A DNA stretch of 64,000 bases, taken from Actinomycetales bacterium SN12 (GTDB lineage: Bacteria > Actinomycetota > Actinomycetes > Actinomycetales > Microbacteriaceae). This document shows, one piece after another, positions 1-8,098 of this stretch. The stretch lies in NCBI GenBank assembly GCA_002837415.1, contig PJCV01000004.1, forward strand, positions 186,001 through 250,000, read 5' to 3'. How positions within the stretch are numbered: position 1 is the first letter of the stretch; each line of letters begins with the position of its first letter. The translations under genes were made by a program, and so were the position numbers. The notes under the pieces were generated by a model. It did not search any database and had not been told where the DNA came from. It saw only the letters and a list, made by a program, of their open reading frames with translations.

Positions 1-486
1 ATCTCGAGCCAGCTCGTGGTGTGCTCGTCGGCGCTCGTCGAGGACCTCTACAAGGTGGCGCAGCGCACGCCGCCGTCGCAGAAGCGCCTCGTGCTGATGG
101 GACGGATGGCTGTGCTGGTCGTCGCGGTCATCGCCATCGTGCTCGCGATCACGCCGAACGATTCGATCCTCGGCCTGGTCTCGTTCGCGTGGGCCGGATT
201 CGGTGCGGCGTTCGGGCCGATCATCATCCTCAGCCTGTTCTGGCGCAAGCTCACCAACTGGGGCGCCCTGGCCGGCATGTTCGTCGGCGCGGCCACCGTC
301 TTCATCTGGAAGGCGCTCGACACCGGCCTCTACGAGCTGCTGCCGGCCTTCGTGCTCGCAGCTGTCGCGGCGGTCGTCGTCAGTCTGATGACGTACCGGC
401 ACAACGAGGAGATCCAGCAGGAGTTCACCGAGACGGGAACCATGCTGACCGTGCCGCGTCCGCACGCCGTCGGCGACACTCCCTGA
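1..486 (+). CDS. putP: Sodium/proline symporter PutP, C-terminal part (5' end outside window)
   Basis: The reading frame is open from base 1 and ends at TGA 484-486, giving the last 161 residues of a sodium:solute symporter. The opening residues, SSQLVVCSSALVEDLYK, are the conserved stretch of the PutP branch of the SSS family, which imports L-proline with Na+ across the cytoplasmic membrane. At least three hydrophobic membrane segments follow, then a short polar tail rich in Glu and Thr. The start, Na+-site helices and promoter lie upstream of the window, so only family and orientation can be judged. Assignment to the family is firm. Proline as the substrate is inferred from the similarity. 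Confidence 0.88.
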   Translation: MSSQLVVCSSALVEDLYKVAQRTPPSQKRLVLMGRMAVLVVAVIAIVLAITPNDSILGLVSFAWAGFGAAFGPIIILSLFWRKLTNWGALAGMFVGAATVFIWKALDTGLYELLPAFVLAAVAAVVVSLMTYRHNEEIQQEFTETGTMLTVPRPHAVGDTP

Positions 487-496
487 CGCGAGGCTC

Positions 497-667
497 GAGG
501 CGGCCATTCGGGACCTGCGGGGCAGCGCGAGGATGTCTCGCGGGCCGAGTTGCGTCGCCCTCGTGCTCGGCAGGTCCCGTTCGGTCGCTTCCCGGGCAGC
601 GAGGCGGCCATTCGGGACCTGCGGGTAGTCCGCACGCTCAGCGAGGCGACCATTCGGGACCTGCGGG
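497..667. repeat. Cluster of four ~25-bp dispersed repeats (three direct, one inverted)
   Basis: The space between putP and the LacI gene holds repeats of the core CATTCGGGACCTGCGGG. Direct copies are at 497-521, 601-625 and 643-667. The last two belong to a ~42-bp tandem unit that also includes a CGCACGCTC tail. A diverged inverted copy (GCAGGTCCCGTTCGGTCGC) lies around 570-588. The two genes converge, so the inverted copy pairing with a direct copy could form a transcription-stopping hairpin, but there is no T-run. I see no ORF worth calling here. Confidence 0.7.
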
Positions 668-691
668 TGGTCGCACGCTCGGCCCGACGGA

Positions 692-1720
692 TCAGCGCTC
701 GACCGGAGCCGCAGTGGATGAGCGGATGATGAGCTCCGGATGCAGGTCGGGCTCGTCACCGGCATCCGTCCCCTCGATGTGCGAGATGAGCCGTTGTGCG
801 GCGGCGCGTCCCATCTCCTCGAACGGCTGACGCACGGTGGTGAGGGCGGGGGAGGCGTACGCGGCGAGGGCGATGTCGTCGACGCTGACCACGGAGACGT
901 CGTCGGGCACCCGTCGACCGGCTTCGTGCAGGGCGCGGATCAGCCCGAAGGCCATCTCGTCACTCGAGACGAACACAGCGGTGGCGTCCGGGATGGCGGC
1001 GATCGTGCGTCCGGCGCGGTAACCGGATTCGGGCGTCCACTCGCCGGGGATCAGCGGCGGCGGCGTGATGCCCCGCTCGTGCAGCACCTGCTCCCACGCC
1101 TCCCGGCGTTGGCGACCCTCGATCCAGTACTCATCGCCGCCGACGTGCCAGACGGTGCGGTGGCCGAGGTCGAGCAGATGCTCGACGGCGAGACGGCCGA
1201 TCGCGTGCTGGTCGACGACCAGCGGCGCGTCGAGCTGCAGCGAGGCGACCTGGCTGCGCGTCGAGGGCGTGCGCTCGGTGCGCATGCGCATCTCGGGGCT
1301 GTCGAGCTCGACCGGGACGTTGAGCACGACGCCCTCGGCTCCCTGCCGCTCGAGACGGTCGAACGCCTCGAAGAAGGCAGAGGTGGACGCGTGGTCGGAG
1401 ACCGATGCGGTGGTGACGGTGTATCCGCTGGCCGCCGCGGCCGTCTCGACGCCGGCGCCCAGCGCCGCGGATGAGTACCGGTCGTTGGAGACGACGATCA
1501 TGCCGATGATGCGGGTGCGGCCGGATGCCAGTGATGCCGCGGCGGCGTGGATGCGGTAGCCCAGCGAGTCGATCGCCGCATGCACGCGCCGTGCGGTGTC
1601 GGGGCGCACGTTGGGGTGGCCGGACAGCACCCGGGACACGGTCTGAGCGCTGACGCCGGCGGCGCGCGCGACGTCCATCTGGTTCGGCGCGCGGTCGGAG
1701 GTGGGGCGGCGGGGCGACAT
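692..1720 (-). CDS. LacI-family transcriptional regulator (beta-galactoside locus)
   Basis: This is a 342-residue LacI/GalR regulator. An N-terminal HTH (MDVARAAGVSAQTVSRVLSG) with the usual hinge (SLASGRT) is followed by a periplasmic-binding-protein-like effector domain ending in the typical IIRSSTAAP. An ATG at 1720 was preferred to an upstream in-frame start at 1798 because a -10 box TATCAT (minus strand, 1727-1732) lies exactly 6 nt before it, implying a leaderless mRNA. The longer version would also start inside the operator and add a tail before the HTH. It is divergent from the GH35 beta-galactosidase. The shared 15-bp operator at 1784-1798 and 7059-7073 is its likely target, making it a local repressor released by a galactoside. 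The effector is not known. Confidence 0.9.
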   Translation of the reverse strand: MSPRRPTSDRAPNQMDVARAAGVSAQTVSRVLSGHPNVRPDTARRVHAAIDSLGYRIHAAAASLASGRTRIIGMIVVSNDRYSSAALGAGVETAAAASGYTVTTASVSDHASTSAFFEAFDRLERQGAEGVVLNVPVELDSPEMRMRTERTPSTRSQVASLQLDAPLVVDQHAIGRLAVEHLLDLGHRTVWHVGGDEYWIEGRQRREAWEQVLHERGITPPPLIPGEWTPESGYRAGRTIAAIPDATAVFVSSDEMAFGLIRALHEAGRRVPDDVSVVSVDDIALAAYASPALTTVRQPFEEMGRAAAQRLISHIEGTDAGDEPDLHPELIIRSSTAAPVER

Positions 1721-1783
1721 CCCGCAATGATAGCGGCGCACCCGTACGGATCTCGGCCTTCTCAGGCAGGCGAACTGAGGTAA

Positions 1784-1798
1784 TGTGAGCGCAAACAT
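1784..1798 (+). promoter_or_regulatory. LacI-type operator at the beta-galactosidase promoter
   Basis: TGTGAGCGCAAACAT is an imperfect palindrome around a central GCGC, the usual LacI/GalR operator form. It overlaps the probable -10 box TAATGT (1781-1786) of the GH35 gene. The identical 15 bases occur on the other strand at 7059-7073 in front of the ABC binding-protein gene, which strongly suggests common control. Confidence 0.8.
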
Positions 1799-1818
1799 TC
1801 GTTTCGATCGGGAGCTGT

Positions 1819-3579
1819 ATGTCCACCCCCACCCTCAGCTGGCGTGACGGCCAGATCCTCCGTGACGGAGCGCCGCACCGCATCCTCTCCGGCGCCGTGC
1901 ACTACTTCCGCGTGCATCCCGACCAGTGGGAGGACCGCCTGCGACGTCTGGCGGCCATGGGCGCGAACACCGTGGACACCTACATCGCCTGGAACTTCCA
2001 CGAGCGCACCGAGGGCGAGTACGACTTCACCGGCTGGCGCGATGTCGCGCGCTTCATCCGCATCGCCGGCGAGGTGGGACTGGACGTGTTCGTGCGCCCC
2101 AGCCCGTACATCTGCGCGGAGTGGTCGAACGGTGGCATCCCGTTCTGGCTCAGCGGGCGCACCCGCGCCCTCCGCACCGTCGACGCCGACTTCCTCACCG
2201 CCGTCGACGCCTGGTACGACCAGCTGATCCCGCAGCTCGCGCCGCTGCAGGCCGCCCACGGCGGCCCCATCCGCCTGATCCAGGTCGAGAACGAGTACGG
2301 CTCGTACGGCACGGATGCCGAATATCTCGCGCATCTGCGCGACGGGCTGCGCTCGCGCGGCATGGTCGAGATGCTCACCACCGCCGACGGCATCACCTCC
2401 GACATGATCGAGCACGGCAGCGTGCCGGGCGCCATGAGCACCTTCACGTTCGGCACCGGGGTGCCGCGCGCGCTCGAGCTGCAGCGCGACGGCGAGCACC
2501 TGATGTGCAGCGAACTGTGGGGTGGCTGGTTCGACCACTGGGGCGAGCAGCACCACATCCGCTCTGCCGCCAGCATGCTGGGCACCGTCGACGAGCTGCT
2601 CGAGGCGGGAGGCTCGGTGAGCCTGTACATGGCGCACGGCGGCACCAACTTCGGGCTGTGGAACGGTTCCAACCACGACGGCGTCATCCAGCCGACCGTC
2701 ACGAGCTACGACTCCGACGCGCCGATCGGCGAGGACGGCACGCTGGGCGAGAAGTTCCACGCGCTGCGCGAGCGCTTCGCCCGCTTCCACGACGGCGAGC
2801 TGCCGCCGGTTCCGGATGCCTCGCGCCGGCAGTCCGCGGCATCCGCCGACCTGCGCGCCGACGCTGCGCTGCTCGACGTGATCGCCGCGACGCCCGTGCG
2901 CGCCGAGTCGCCGCAGCCGCTGAGCTTCGAGGAGCTCGGCGCGGAGGACGGGCTGGTCGCCTACGAGAGCGACCTGCTCTTCCCCGCGGGCGCGACCCTC
3001 GGCATCCTGCAGCTGCATGACCGCGCGACCATCTTCTTCGAGGGCGAGCGGCTGGGCACTCTCGAGCACGACGGCGAGCACACCCTCCCCCTTCCCGCAG
3101 CCGGCGGCCGCGGACGGCTGATGATCGTCGTCGAGAGCCTCGGGCGCATCAACTACGGCCCCCTCACCGGCCAGGGCAAGGGCATCCTCGGCGGCGTCGT
3201 CATCGACGGGCGCCGGTACCAGCACGGCTGGGCGCACCGGGTGCTCGGCGACGGCATCCCGTCGGTCGATCTCAGGGCCGGCGACGAGACGACGGCTGCC
3301 GATCCTGCCGGGCTCGCCTCGGCCACGCTCGAGGTGAGCGAGCCGCTGGACGCATGGCTGGCCTTCCCCGAGGGCGCGAAGGGCATGGTGTGGCTGAACG
3401 GCTTCCTGCTCGGGCGCTACTGGGAGCGCGGACCGCAGGAGACCCTGTACGCGCCCGCCCCGCTCTGGCGCGCGGGCGAGAACGAGATCGTCGTGTTCGA
3501 CACCGACCGTCTGCCCTCCCGCGTCGAGATCCGTGAGCAGCCCGCTTTCGGACCGACCGAGGAGTTCATCGGCACCTGA
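1819..3579 (+). CDS. GH35 beta-galactosidase
   Basis: This 586-residue enzyme hydrolyses terminal beta-D-galactosyl residues and is probably cytoplasmic, since no signal peptide is visible. The GH35 catalytic barrel fills about residues 10-320. NTVDTYIAWNFHE is at 50-62, the acid/base Glu is E159 in QVENEYGSYG, and the nucleophile is E232 in SELWGGWFDHWG; these positions follow human GLB1 E188 and E268. C-terminal beta-sandwich domains end in a WLNGFLLGRYW lectin-like motif. The ATG is preceded by a GGGAG ribosome site. The gene lies divergent from a LacI regulator and beside an ABC sugar importer under the same operator, so it most likely cleaves the imported galactoside. The exact substrate (lactose, galacto-oligosaccharide or plant galactan fragment) cannot be told. 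Confidence 0.93.
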   Translation: MSTPTLSWRDGQILRDGAPHRILSGAVHYFRVHPDQWEDRLRRLAAMGANTVDTYIAWNFHERTEGEYDFTGWRDVARFIRIAGEVGLDVFVRPSPYICAEWSNGGIPFWLSGRTRALRTVDADFLTAVDAWYDQLIPQLAPLQAAHGGPIRLIQVENEYGSYGTDAEYLAHLRDGLRSRGMVEMLTTADGITSDMIEHGSVPGAMSTFTFGTGVPRALELQRDGEHLMCSELWGGWFDHWGEQHHIRSAASMLGTVDELLEAGGSVSLYMAHGGTNFGLWNGSNHDGVIQPTVTSYDSDAPIGEDGTLGEKFHALRERFARFHDGELPPVPDASRRQSAASADLRADAALLDVIAATPVRAESPQPLSFEELGAEDGLVAYESDLLFPAGATLGILQLHDRATIFFEGERLGTLEHDGEHTLPLPAAGGRGRLMIVVESLGRINYGPLTGQGKGILGGVVIDGRRYQHGWAHRVLGDGIPSVDLRAGDETTAADPAGLASATLEVSEPLDAWLAFPEGAKGMVWLNGFLLGRYWERGPQETLYAPAPLWRAGENEIVVFDTDRLPSRVEIREQPAFGPTEEFIGT

Positions 3580-3594
3580 GCGACAGGTTCAAGA

Positions 3595-3628
3595 GAACCT
3601 CCCCTCGCGTTCACGTGAGGGGAGGTTC
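3595..3628. terminator. Bidirectional hairpin terminator between GH35 and the ABC permease
   Basis: Arms GAACCTCCCCTC (3595-3606) and GAGGGGAGGTTC (3617-3628) pair perfectly. They are extended inward by three more pairs to a TTCA tetraloop, giving a 15-bp stem. It lies between converging genes and can serve both. Confidence 0.85.
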
Positions 3629-3674
3629 TTCGTCTGCTGCTGGGCCGGGAGTCAGCCGTCGGCGGCGCCGGCGG

Positions 3675-4604
3675 TCAGCCCTTGACCGCTCCCGCGGTCA
3701 GGCCCGAGCGCCAGTAGCGCTGCAGGGTGAAGAACAGGATGACCAGCGGCACCACGCCCAGCAGAGCACCGAGCATGACGGCCCCCTTGTCCGGAGAGAA
3801 GTAGCTCATCATGCCGTACAGCCCGAGCGTCACGGGCTTCAGGTCGGCGCTGGAGACCATCAGCAGCGGCAGCAGGAAGTTGTTCCAGGTGGCGACGAAG
3901 ATGAACAGGAAGATGGTCACCATCGCCGGCCCGAGCAGGCGCAGCACGATGGTGAAGAAGATGCGGATCTCACCCGCCCCGTCGATGCGCGCCGCCTCGA
4001 GCAGCTCGGTCGGAACCGAGGACTGCGCGAAGACCATCCCGAGGAAGACGCCGAACGGCGACACGGCGGACGGGATGATGATCGCCCAGATGGTGTTGGT
4101 CAGTCCCAGTGCGTGGAACTCGATGTACAGCGGCACGGTCAGCAGCGCCACCGGAAGCAGCAGCCCGCCCATGATCACTCCCACGGCGATGCGCCTGCCG
4201 GGGAAGACGAACTTCGCGATCGCGTAGCCCGCCATGACCGCGACGAGCGTGCCGATGACCCCCGAGCTGACGGAGTACAGGATCGAGTTCGCGACCCAGC
4301 GCCAGAACAGTCCCTGCGTCCAGCCCATGAGGCTGTCGTAGTTCGCGCCGAGGTTCCACTCGGCGAACCAGAACCCGAAGGTGGAGGTGAGATCCGCGTT
4401 GTTCTTCGTCGATGCGACGAGCAGCCAGAACACCGGCACGAGGAAGTACAGCGTGGCGATGACCAGCGCGATGACGCCGAAGGTGCGGGCCATCGGCCCC
4501 GGGGCGATCGACCGCGGCGGCAGGTCATCCGCAGGGGCGGGACGCCGACGGGGGCGCCGGGTCGCCGCCACCTCGGCGGCGAGCAGAGTGGTCGTGGCGG
4601 TCAT
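3675..4604 (-). CDS. ABC sugar transporter permease (MalG/LacG type)
   Basis: This 309-residue inner-membrane permease belongs to the CUT1 carbohydrate uptake family. A cytoplasmic N-terminal tail precedes six predicted membrane helices. The ATPase-docking EAA loop reads ELLEAARIDGAGEIRIFF near residue 205. The ATG at 4604 overlaps the stop of the upstream permease by 4 bp (ATGA), so the two are translationally coupled. No ATP-binding subunit is encoded nearby. As in many actinobacterial CUT1 systems (established for Streptomyces MsiK), a shared ATPase elsewhere probably energises it. The last gene of the binding protein-permease-permease operon, it ends at the bidirectional hairpin. Confidence 0.92.
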   Translation of the reverse strand: MTATTTLLAAEVAATRRPRRRPAPADDLPPRSIAPGPMARTFGVIALVIATLYFLVPVFWLLVASTKNNADLTSTFGFWFAEWNLGANYDSLMGWTQGLFWRWVANSILYSVSSGVIGTLVAVMAGYAIAKFVFPGRRIAVGVIMGGLLLPVALLTVPLYIEFHALGLTNTIWAIIIPSAVSPFGVFLGMVFAQSSVPTELLEAARIDGAGEIRIFFTIVLRLLGPAMVTIFLFIFVATWNNFLLPLLMVSSADLKPVTLGLYGMMSYFSPDKGAVMLGALLGVVPLVILFFTLQRYWRSGLTAGAVKG

Positions 4605-5575
4605 GCGTCCCCCTTGCGGCGCTGCAGCAGCGCGTAGACGATCGCGAGCACGCCGGCGATCACGGCCATGAGCAGTGAGTAGGCGGATGCCGGGCCGCTG
4701 CCCGACGGCGAGATCTCGCCCATCATCGAGTTGTAGGTGAGCATCATCGGCGTGAAGTCCTTGCCCATCCACTGGTTCTGGCTCTCGAGCACGACCGGCT
4801 CGTTGAACAGCTGGATGGTGCCGATGATCGACAGCAGCACGGCGAGCAGCGCGGCTCCGCGCATCATCGGCACCTTGATGCGAGTCGCGACCTGCCAACC
4901 GCTGGCACCGTCGATCCGGGCGGCCTCGTACAGATCTCGCGGCACGGCCTGCAGCGCCGACAGGAAGATCAGCATGTTGTAGCCGGTGTACGTCCATGTG
5001 GTCATGTTCGCCATCGACAGCAGGATCGACCCCGGTGCGAGGAAGTTCGTGCCCTCGGGAAGGAACTCCAGGAACGGCGAGACCTGCGGCGTGTAGAGGT
5101 AGAGCCACATCATCGCCGCGATGACCCCGGGCACCGCGTAGGGGAGGAAGAAGGAGAGCCGGAAGAGACCCGGCCGGCGGACGATGAACGAGTCCAGCAG
5201 CAGGGCGAGGGCGAGCGCGGCGACGATCATCACGGGGATCTGGATGGCCGCGTAGAGCACGACGCGACCCATGCCGGCCCAGAACGCGCTGTTGCCGATG
5301 GCGAGCGCGAAGTTGTCGAACCCGACGAAGGTGTCGACCAGCTCGCCGCCGCCGTAGAGGCCGCCGCCCGACGGCAGCTGCGCGAAGAAGGATGCCCGGA
5401 TCGAGACGATGATCGGCACGACGAACACCATCAGGAAGAGGATCGCGAACGGCGCGAGGAACATCCATCCCGTCAGACCCTCGCGGCGGATGCGGCCTCG
5501 TTGTCGAGTCGCCGGGCGCTCGGGTGCGGAGCGGGCGGGTCCGGCGGTGCGCGCTCTGATGGCTGTGTCGGTCAC
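4601..5575 (-). CDS. ABC sugar transporter permease (MalF/LacF type)
   Basis: This 324-residue permease is the partner of the following gene. The protein has a basic N-terminal tail, six predicted membrane helices (first one GWMFLAPFAILFLMVFVVPI) and an EAA loop (EAARIDGASGWQVATRIKVP) for contact with the ATPase. A GTG start at 5575 follows an AGGAGA ribosome site. An 87-bp gap containing a perfect 16-bp hairpin separates it from the binding-protein gene upstream. This is a common way to make the binding protein in excess over the membrane subunits. The substrate is inferred to be a galactoside from the shared operator with the GH35 gene. Confidence 0.92.
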   Translation of the reverse strand: MTDTAIRARTAGPARSAPERPATRQRGRIRREGLTGWMFLAPFAILFLMVFVVPIIVSIRASFFAQLPSGGGLYGGGELVDTFVGFDNFALAIGNSAFWAGMGRVVLYAAIQIPVMIVAALALALLLDSFIVRRPGLFRLSFFLPYAVPGVIAAMMWLYLYTPQVSPFLEFLPEGTNFLAPGSILLSMANMTTWTYTGYNMLIFLSALQAVPRDLYEAARIDGASGWQVATRIKVPMMRGAALLAVLLSIIGTIQLFNEPVVLESQNQWMGKDFTPMMLTYNSMMGEISPSGSGPASAYSLLMAVIAGVLAIVYALLQRRKGDA

Positions 5576-5600
5576 GGCTCTCTCTTCTCCTGATTCAGGA

Positions 5601-5636
5601 CGACGGCGGAGAGCACCAGAGTGCTCTCCGCCGTCG
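5601..5636 (-). terminator. Intra-operon hairpin between binding protein and permease genes
   Basis: CGACGGCGGAGAGCAC (5601-5616) and its exact complement (5621-5636) form a 16-bp stem with a CAGA loop. It follows the stop of the binding-protein gene on the minus strand and has no strong T-run, so it fits a partial terminator or 3'-end stabiliser better than a full stop. Confidence 0.75.
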
Positions 5637-5662
5637 GCTTCATACGCTGTCGTGCTCGCCGG

Positions 5663-6982
5663 TCACTCGGCGACCGGCAGGCCGAGATCCTTCAGCGACG
5701 CGACCGCGGTCTTCTGCGCGGTGGCGAAGACGTCGGCGACCGACGCGGAGCCGCTTCCGGCGCCTGCGGCGACCTCGTTCATCTTCGACAGCGTCGAGAA
5801 GCCGGGGGCGTAGGGGAAGTCGGGGTTCAGGTTCTTCGTCGCCGTCGCGAGCTCGGCGAGCACATCCTGGCCGCCGAACTGGCGCTCCATCTTCTCGGGG
5901 GTCTTCACCGCGCCGTCAGCGGCGACGACGAGACCCTGGGATGCCAGGTCGTCGACCTGCGTGTTGAACCAGGCGTTGAACTTCATCGCCTCGGCCGGGT
6001 GCTCGCAGCCCTTGAGCACCGAGACACCCGAGCCGCCGTCAGGGCCGCTCATCTCGCCCGCGCCGAAGTCGGGCAGCTGGGCGACGCGCCACTGGCCCTC
6101 AGCGGGCGTCCCGTCGAGCGAGTCGAGCAGGAAGCCCGCCTCCCACGCGGCGCCCACGTGGCCGATCAGGCTGCCGTCGTTGAGGGCGGCCGTGAAGCCC
6201 TCGCCCCAGCGCTCGGTGGTCAGCGTCTGCTTGCTGTCGATGAGGTTCTGCCAGAAGGCGGCCACGCGCTGCGCGCCGTCGCCCTCGGTGTCGACCTTCC
6301 ACTTGTCGCCGGTGCTCGAGAACCAGGTGTCGCCCGCGGCGGCCGCCTGAGCCGAGAGCCAGTTCGATGCCTCGTCGGGGGTGAACGCGGTGACGAACTT
6401 GCCCGCTGCGCCGGCGGTCGCGCTGTCGGCGGTGAGGTCGTCGAGCGTCGCCGGCACGTCGAGGCCGAGCTCGGTGAAGGCCGCCTCGTTGTAGAAGTAC
6501 ACCAGGGGGCCGGTGTCCTGGGGAAGGCCGACGATGGCGTCGCCGACCTTCATGCCGCTGAAGGCGCCGGCCGAGAAGTCGTCCTCGTACTTCTTCGCTT
6601 CGTCGGCGACGTCCTGCAGCATGCCCTTCACGAAGAGCTGAGGCACCTCGGAGTAGGCGGTCTGCGCGAGGCACGGCGCGTTGCCGGCCTTCACGTCGGT
6701 CTCGAGCTTGAGGATCATGTCGCTCGAGGCGCCATCGAACTTCGTCGCCTTGACCTGGATGTCGGGGTTCTCGTCGTTCCACCGCTGCACGATGTCCTTG
6801 ACGGCGGTCATGTCCTTGCCGTCGGGCAGCCGGTGCATGTAGTCGATCGTGACGGCGTCGCCGTTCGAGGCGTTGCCGCCTGATGCGGAGTCGGTGCTGC
6901 CGCAGGCGGCCAGGCCGAAGGCCGAGACAGCGCCGACGGCGATGACGGCGGCGGTGCGGATGGTGCGGGACGTGGATGCCAT
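5663..6982 (-). CDS. ABC sugar-binding lipoprotein (CUT1 family)
   Basis: This 439-residue extracellular solute-binding protein has a lipoprotein signal peptide (residues 1-26) with lipobox LAAC, Cys27 being lipidated. The mature part is a family 1 binding protein that captures a sugar and delivers it to the two permeases that follow. The ATG at 6982 has a GGGGAG site just upstream. An in-frame start at 7072 was rejected because it lies within the operator and would put 30 residues before the signal peptide. The promoter reads TTGTGA (7069-7074), 17 bp, TTTAAT (7046-7051) on the minus strand, and the operator covers the -35 box. It is the first gene of the transport operon. Confidence 0.93.
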   Translation of the reverse strand: MASTSRTIRTAAVIAVGAVSAFGLAACGSTDSASGGNASNGDAVTIDYMHRLPDGKDMTAVKDIVQRWNDENPDIQVKATKFDGASSDMILKLETDVKAGNAPCLAQTAYSEVPQLFVKGMLQDVADEAKKYEDDFSAGAFSGMKVGDAIVGLPQDTGPLVYFYNEAAFTELGLDVPATLDDLTADSATAGAAGKFVTAFTPDEASNWLSAQAAAAGDTWFSSTGDKWKVDTEGDGAQRVAAFWQNLIDSKQTLTTERWGEGFTAALNDGSLIGHVGAAWEAGFLLDSLDGTPAEGQWRVAQLPDFGAGEMSGPDGGSGVSVLKGCEHPAEAMKFNAWFNTQVDDLASQGLVVAADGAVKTPEKMERQFGGQDVLAELATATKNLNPDFPYAPGFSTLSKMNEVAAGAGSGSASVADVFATAQKTAVASLKDLGLPVAE

Positions 6983-7058
6983 GCTGTGCTCCCCGTTGAG
7001 GTCAGTTGAGTGGGCAGAGGCGCTCGCGGATGAGGCCTCGGAGCCATTAAAGCGCAGG

Positions 7059-7073
7059 ATGTTTGCGCTCACA
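7059..7073 (-). promoter_or_regulatory. LacI-type operator at the ABC transporter promoter
   Basis: Read on the minus strand this is TGTGAGCGCAAACAT, identical to the operator before the GH35 gene. It overlaps the -35 box TTGTGA and the spacer to TTTAAT (7046-7051), the classic position for a repressor site. Confidence 0.8.
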
Positions 7074-7116
7074 ACCCGAGAGAGCCAATGGTTGCGTCAG
7101 GTGCGTCGATGGTGCA

Positions 7117-7128
7117 GGTAGCGCTACC
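7117..7128. promoter_or_regulatory. 12-bp GCGC-centred palindrome, possible second operator
   Basis: GGTAGCGCTACC is a perfect palindrome about 45 bp upstream of the -35 box of the binding-protein gene. Its GCGC centre resembles LacI-family operators but the flanks differ from the 15-bp site, so it may bind a different regulator or nothing. The rest of 7129-7259 holds only a short imperfect repeat (gcgctgaaggc) and no gene. Confidence 0.35.
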
Positions 7129-7259
7129 ACCGGGCGCGAGCGGTCGGACGCGCGTGCTGAAGGCGGCTGCGCGCGCGCTGAAGGCTGCTGCGCGCCCGAA
7201 GAGCGCAGTCGACGCGAGGGAGGAGCGCGGTCATCACCGGCGCCCAGGCGCGTCCCGGG

Positions 7260-7973
7260 TCAGACGAGCGAAGCGCTCACTCCGACGCGGCGCTGCAGGT
7301 CGGCGAGCATCTCGACGATCCCGTCCACTGGGGTCGGCCGCCCCACGTGATAGCCCTGCGCGAGGCCGACCTCGAGCTCCCGCACGGCGTCGAGCTGTGC
7401 CTCATCTTCGACACCCTCGACCAGTGCGTGCGCCCCGACCTCCTCGGCAGCGTCGAGAATGCTCTCGATGCGGTGCCGGCCGTCGGCTTCGGACAGTGAG
7501 CGCCAGAACACCACCCGGTCGATCTTCACGATGTCGGGACGCAGCTGGCGGATGCGCTTCTCATCGGCGAAGCCGGTTCCGGCGTCATCGATGAGCAGGA
7601 ACCCGCCGAGCTCGTCGACCTGCTCGCGAATCGCCAGGCACTCCTCCGGCTCGGCGTCCTCGAACAGCTCGAGCCCCCACGAGCGGTCGCAGCGGCGAAG
7701 CGTCTCAGCCAACTGCGGGAACGCCATCGTTCGCGGGGACACATTCAACGTGATGAACCCCGCTGCGGGCAGAGCGGCCGCGGCGTCGACGGCGATCTCG
7801 ATCAGCTGCAGTTCGAGCTGCGCACGCTGGCCGCGCTCTTCCGCCGCACTCAGGTGATCGAGCGGCGATACGCCGTCGTCGAAGCGCGCAAGGGCCTCGA
7901 AGCCGACAACGCTCATCGTCCGCACGCCGACGATGGGCTGGAAGAACGCTCGCGCGCTCGCTGTTTCAGACAT
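7260..7973 (-). CDS. EAL-domain protein (probable c-di-GMP phosphodiesterase)
   Basis: This 237-residue protein is essentially a lone EAL domain, which hydrolyses cyclic di-GMP to pGpG. Active-site residues known for the family can be traced: FEALA (E26), LNVSP (N77), LELFED (around 101-106), IDDAGTGFA (D129/D130), KIDR (K150) and VEGVE (E186/E189), with QGYHVGRP near the end. The metal and catalytic residues therefore look intact, although ELFED and IDDAG depart from the common ELTE and DDFG. The ATG at 7973 has a weak GGAG site; an upstream extension to 8159 would run into the divergent gene. The neighbour on the other strand is a GGDEF protein, so the pair probably balances c-di-GMP. Confidence 0.88.
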   Translation of the reverse strand: MSETASARAFFQPIVGVRTMSVVGFEALARFDDGVSPLDHLSAAEERGQRAQLELQLIEIAVDAAAALPAAGFITLNVSPRTMAFPQLAETLRRCDRSWGLELFEDAEPEECLAIREQVDELGGFLLIDDAGTGFADEKRIRQLRPDIVKIDRVVFWRSLSEADGRHRIESILDAAEEVGAHALVEGVEDEAQLDAVRELEVGLAQGYHVGRPTPVDGIVEMLADLQRRVGVSASLV

Positions 7974-8098
7974 ACGGCTCCGGTCCGTGAGGAACTTCAG
8001 TCTATTGCTCGCAGAAGCATAGGCCCTCGCTGGTATATCGCGCGCTAGCCTGAAACAGGGGAAGGGGCGATGGTCTCGATGGTGGAAGGAGACGGATC

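Noticed and set aside
6983..7072. N-terminal extension of the ABC binding protein to 7072
   Set aside because: It would begin inside the operator and promoter and place 30 residues before a good lipoprotein signal; the start at 6982 has a ribosome site.
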